NCBI GenBank assembly: GCA_965153455.1
Contig: OZ234494.1
Coordinates: forward strand, 6,262,001-6,326,000
DNA: 64,000 bases
Direction: 5' to 3'
Origin: Sphagnum compactum
Lineage: Eukaryota; Bryophyta; Sphagnopsida; Sphagnales
Under the pieces are notes generated by a model. The model saw only the letters and a program-made list of their open reading frames with translations. It did no database searches and had not been told where the DNA came from. Position numbers and translations under genes: made by a program. Shown here one piece after another: positions 60,557-64,000 of the stretch. Within the stretch, counting starts at the first letter, position 1, and each line of letters begins with the position of its first letter.

Positions 60557-63110
60557 GGCTCTATTGAATGGGAGAGAACATGGAACAATGTAATTTTCAT
60601 TTGATCTCACATTTTTAGGCATGTATATCAAGTGTTATTCTGAATTATGAGTTTATTTCTTAAAACTTATGAAATATTTCTTATTTTAACTATTGTTGGT
60701 TTGAAGTTTGAACTTGCCATAATGGGCAAAGTGTTTAGAGCATCTTCATTGCAAATTAATGAAAATTGACTAACAAATGCACATTGTTAGAGAGTTTGTT
60801 GGTAGCAAACCAGGTATGTCATTTGTAACAAGTTTGCGCTCTATTGTAACCACCATATCAACTGCACATTTCATAGTTGTAAAGTGGGTGCATGCATTCC
60901 ATAGTGGGATTGTGCTTTGTTGTGGGTAGTTAACAAATTGCGTGTGGTGTAGGTGGCAATGTTACCATGGTAGCCCACGAAAGCTCACTTTGCCACCTAA
61001 AACCATACAAATGTTTGTCGATTAATGGACTTTATCTACTCTCATCACTAGGATGGAGGAAAAAACAATGATCAATGTTTTTAAAATAATCATTCAAGTT
61101 TAAACATATGATTGAAATCCAGTCTAGTTTAGTGTTGAGAAATCAACAACAATGGGTGTGAGATCATCCCATTCATCAAATCCTTGTGTAAATTTGTCAA
61201 ACTCTGAAAGTGCAAAAGGTTATGCTTTCCTCACCAATTACATTAATAGTTTCAAATCAAGTGTGTTTTCAAGCTTGGAGCATTCCAATTATTACACCTT
61301 TTACCCATTAGCTCTTGCCCTTTTGATTGTCATGGTTTTATGTTGTTCAAAATTGATCACCATAGTTTTGTTGTTTCTTGTGGTCTTGGTGTTCCTTCTA
61401 ATTGTCATGCTTTTGTGTTGTAATTGTCATGGTTTCATATAGGGAAAGAGTACAATTCAATTGCACAAATTGTTGTCCATAATAACAAACATAAGTACAA
61501 CAAATTTTACCCTAATAACAATTGGATAGTTCTCGCAATATTGTTGCAATAACAAACATCTATCGTTACACATACATATGTCTCGTCACTTTTTGCTTGG
61601 GTATAGAATTGTAGTTGATGACTATTCATCTTTTAATAGAGGAGTTTGGAATGTGTATCTAGTTTAAAATGTTTCTTTGTCTCTATTTAATGTGAAGGGT
61701 CTTATCATTACAAGTTGTATATATAAAAGATCACATCTATGGAGATAATATTACAGAACAAGAAGGAATTCGATAGGTTGTGTAAACTTTGTTAGAGAAC
61801 TTTTTGATAACAATACTTCTTTTTGTGGAAAAAGGGTGGGTGATAATCAAATTATGGTACTAATGTTTTGCGAGATTTGACTCTAAATATGCTTTTGGGT
61901 CCCAAGGATTGGTGAAGTTGTCAAGCTTGTAATAGAAGAAAATGTGTTTTCAGGTGGATGAAGTGGGATGTCCCATTTTTTCCATTTTTTAGATTGCTAA
62001 ATTTTAGGTTTCATCAAGGTTTAGCCCTATCAAGGATTCGTGGGTATTCTAGTTAACTTGGGCTATCACCTCAAAATTATTAAAAAATGAGAACACAAGC
62101 TAAAGAACAATGTTGGTGGTGCCAAAGTTGAACTTTGAGCTTGAAATGCTTGTCCACACATGCAACAAATCATTGTGAAGGTAGGTCCTATAATTGGATT
62201 TATGAAAACTTCCCAACAGCTAGGTAGGATCCAAAGTGTTTGAATCCCCACTTTTAGCAACGTCAAGCCAAGATGATGACAAAACATACCATTGAGTTTA
62301 ACAATTTCAATAAGGGGATGACAAGCAACTTAATGAAACTATTGGCATGGTGGTGTTCCTCCAAGAAATCGGCAAATTGTGTATGAAGAGTGATGCTCTA
62401 GAAGATAAGCTCCAAACCTTGAATGGACTTTTAAATATAAAAAAGTTCTGTGAAATAATAAGTGTCGTGAAAACTTTCATTCATATTTGAATTTTTTTAT
62501 AAAAAATCAAATAATAATTACAAGTTTTTTAATGTGACAAACCAATCCCCATAACCAAACATCCTCTTTGAATTTGTTGATGTTGTTTTGTGAAAATGAG
62601 TCCAACCGACCTCTAAATCAAACATTGCCTTTGAAAAAATCATTTGCATTTTTAATTTTTTTCTTAAATTATTTTGAAACACACCCATAACCAAATGCTC
62701 AAAACCTGATTAAAATACTTTTCACCTTTATCTCTTTTCAAATAAGTACACGAAAATATGTTGTTTCTCTCCCATCCTATTGCCAGCCATATTTAAATAT
62801 TAACAACCACTATTTTTTTTATTACTAGCCTTTTCCCCATGCCCATAATCGCAAACAAAAAGTAACATTCCATTGCACACCTTAAAAAAACACAACACAA
62901 TTTTTCAAGATCAAATGGATAATTTTTTTTTTAAAGATGTGTAAAGCCAATGCAATCATTTTTATTTTTTAAAAATTAAATAGTGTAAATTCAACTAATT
63001 TTGCTAAATTTGGACTCCAAAAATGCCCAATTTTTTGATATCATAAAATTGAAAAAAGAAAACCCTGGGACTTGTGCAGTGGTTTTGTTTTTGGCTTTTG
63101 GTATCCATTT
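60557..63110. other. AT-rich DNA with possible decayed coding fragments
   Basis: TTTAGAGCATCTTCATTGC near 60733 looks like a lone MITE terminus; I found no partner. On the plus strand, 62270-62450 reads in one frame LNETIGMVVFLQEIGKLCMK followed by SDALEDKLQTLNG, which has coiled-coil-like spacing, but the frame is short and unassigned. 61320-61440 has small direct repeats around ATTGTCATG. Confidence 0.3.
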
Positions 63111-63114
63111 TTTT

Positions 63115-63270
63115 TAATGTAGCAAAAATGCCACTGAAATCATCCATACGAAGATTTAGCCAGATTTGACTACAAACAAATAAATGCAGATATGAAAAGA
63201 AGTTTTTTGGGAATGATCCTTTAATGTTTTTGGCTACCTACTTGAACCATGTAGATAGAAATCCGGAAAG
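63115..63270 (+). repeat. Dispersed repeat family, copy E
   Basis: AATGTAGCAAAAATGCCACT, ATCATCCATACGAAGATTTA, GCAGATATGAAAAGAAG and TTTTTGGCTACCTACTTGAA in the same order as copies A and B, including CCATGTAGATAGAAATCCGG against CCATGTATAAAAATCTGGTG in copy A. Confidence 0.6.
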
Positions 63271-63576
63271 TTTCTTCATTTATTTTTTCCGAATTCTGGC
63301 TATTGAATATCCCCAAAAATCACTTACATATTTGTAATTACTCTAGTATTTTGACACATGTGTGTCGAATAATTAATCAATTTTGAAATTTTCATTTGGA
63401 CAAACTTAATATATTCTTGAAGATTCAATACCTATTTTTCCTTCATAGATTTATTTTTTTGATTTTAGGGTGGAAATTTTCAAGATTTTTAAAAAATAGT
63501 ATAATTTAGTGTCGAAGCTTCCCCTGGTAGTTATTATTAGCTTTCTGACGAGATTTCGCCAATTGAAAAAAAGGGC

Positions 63577-63597
63577 TGGATGGATGGATGGATGGAT
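63577..63597. repeat. GGAT tetranucleotide microsatellite
   Basis: About five GGAT units. Confidence 0.9.
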
Positions 63598-63690
63598 CAT
63601 CATGGCAGTGAACGGGGAACGCATACGGTGAACGGGAACGCAATGGTGAACAGTGGTTAGGTTCAGAGGTAACTTGACCAAAGTTAAGCG

Positions 63691-64000
63691 ATGGCGGAAG
63701 AAAGGCTCAGTCTCTTCTTTGCCATTGCAGTAGTGTTTGTTGCGCAATTTTCGGCTTCTTCTTCCCTTCTCCCGTGTTTTCCTTGCATTGTTGCTCCGAT
63801 TTTGGCCGTGCAAATCCAGATTTGCACTGTTGGAAAAGGCCCGGAAGAAGCTCGAAAAATTCACCCGAAATTTTGTGGTTTTGTTTTGGCTTTTTTCTTT
63901 GTTTTTTGGGGATGTTATTCCGGGAGCTGGTGATGGTGGTGGTGGTGGTCAACACTCAACACTGCGGGCAAGAAACGAGGCATGCTTCTCTAGGGCAACG
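63691..64000 (+). CDS. Possible 5' end of a gene, secretory-like N terminus, runs off the window
   Basis: Base composition becomes GC- and CpG-richer in the last 400 bp, unlike nearly all of the window. An ATG at 63691 (GCGATGGCGG, a good plant start context) opens an 80-codon frame. Its N terminus reads MAEERLSLFFAIAVVFVAQF then SASSS, like a signal peptide with a cleavable SASS region, followed by a cysteine-containing stretch. It stops at 63931-63933. A second plus-strand frame is open from about 63736 to the window edge without a stop (LLEKARKKLEKFTRNFVVLF, then a hydrophobic run, GDGGGGG). An intron or start in the other frame is possible. I cannot name the product. Confidence 0.3.

Noticed and set aside
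1-64000. Organelle DNA insertions, rRNA genes or complete tRNA genes
   Set aside because: I looked for conserved plastid, mitochondrial and ribosomal stretches by eye and recognised none. A similarity search would be decisive.

Overview
This window looks like repeat-rich, AT-rich nuclear DNA of a land plant or close streptophyte relative. The signs are: telomere-type TTTAGGG/CCCTAAA blocks; Helitron, CACTA-type, hAT and pogo-type (DDE_1) transposon remains; tRNA-derived SINEs; MITEs ending in GAGCATCTCC; and no operons, ribosome-binding sites or dense reading frames. The species cannot be named from the sequence alone. I found no intact gene that I can support with confidence. The longest ATG-started open frames are about 165 codons, and almost all are chance frames or run through minisatellites.

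Layout. 1-2.2 kb: unique AT-rich DNA. 2.2-5.8 kb: three unrelated minisatellites with 41, 52 and 58 bp units. 5.8-11 kb: mostly unique, with a copy of a dispersed repeat at 8.8-9.1 kb. 11-13.6 kb: higher GC, with direct repeats and a clean 368 bp MITE. 14-20 kb: unique DNA plus a dispersed-repeat copy, a CACTA-type remnant, two SINE-like units in opposite orientation and MITE ends. 20.95-23.67 kb: a full-length but dead hAT-superfamily transposase. 24.2 kb: head-to-head interstitial telomere repeat. 26.57-27.49 kb: a T-rich Helitron-like element. 28.9-30.9 kb: a MITE and a 154 bp CACTA-type MITE with its target duplication intact. 31-39 kb: AT-rich sequence with little recognisable.

39.93-42.15 kb holds the most striking structure: four Helitron-like copies packed as a tail-to-tail inverted pair of tandem dimers around a perfect palindrome. 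It is CpG-rich and looks young. 43.3-47 kb is a cluster of minisatellites and a fold-back element, including a 4 x 19 = 76 bp higher-order repeat. 48.2-50.5 kb may hold an unidentified decayed gene on the minus strand. 51.6 kb has a 42 bp repeat. 54.8-55.7 kb is a decayed CENP-B/Tigger-like (DDE_1) transposase on the minus strand. 58.3 kb has a tRNA-derived SINE. The last 300 bp become GC-richer and may be the 5' end of a real gene running off the window.

Both recognisable transposases are broken mainly by changes that look like cytosine deamination (Gln and Arg codons to stops, Trp codons to stops). This fits long-term methylation and silencing of old transposons. The CpG-rich Helitron cluster stands out against that background as a recent arrival.
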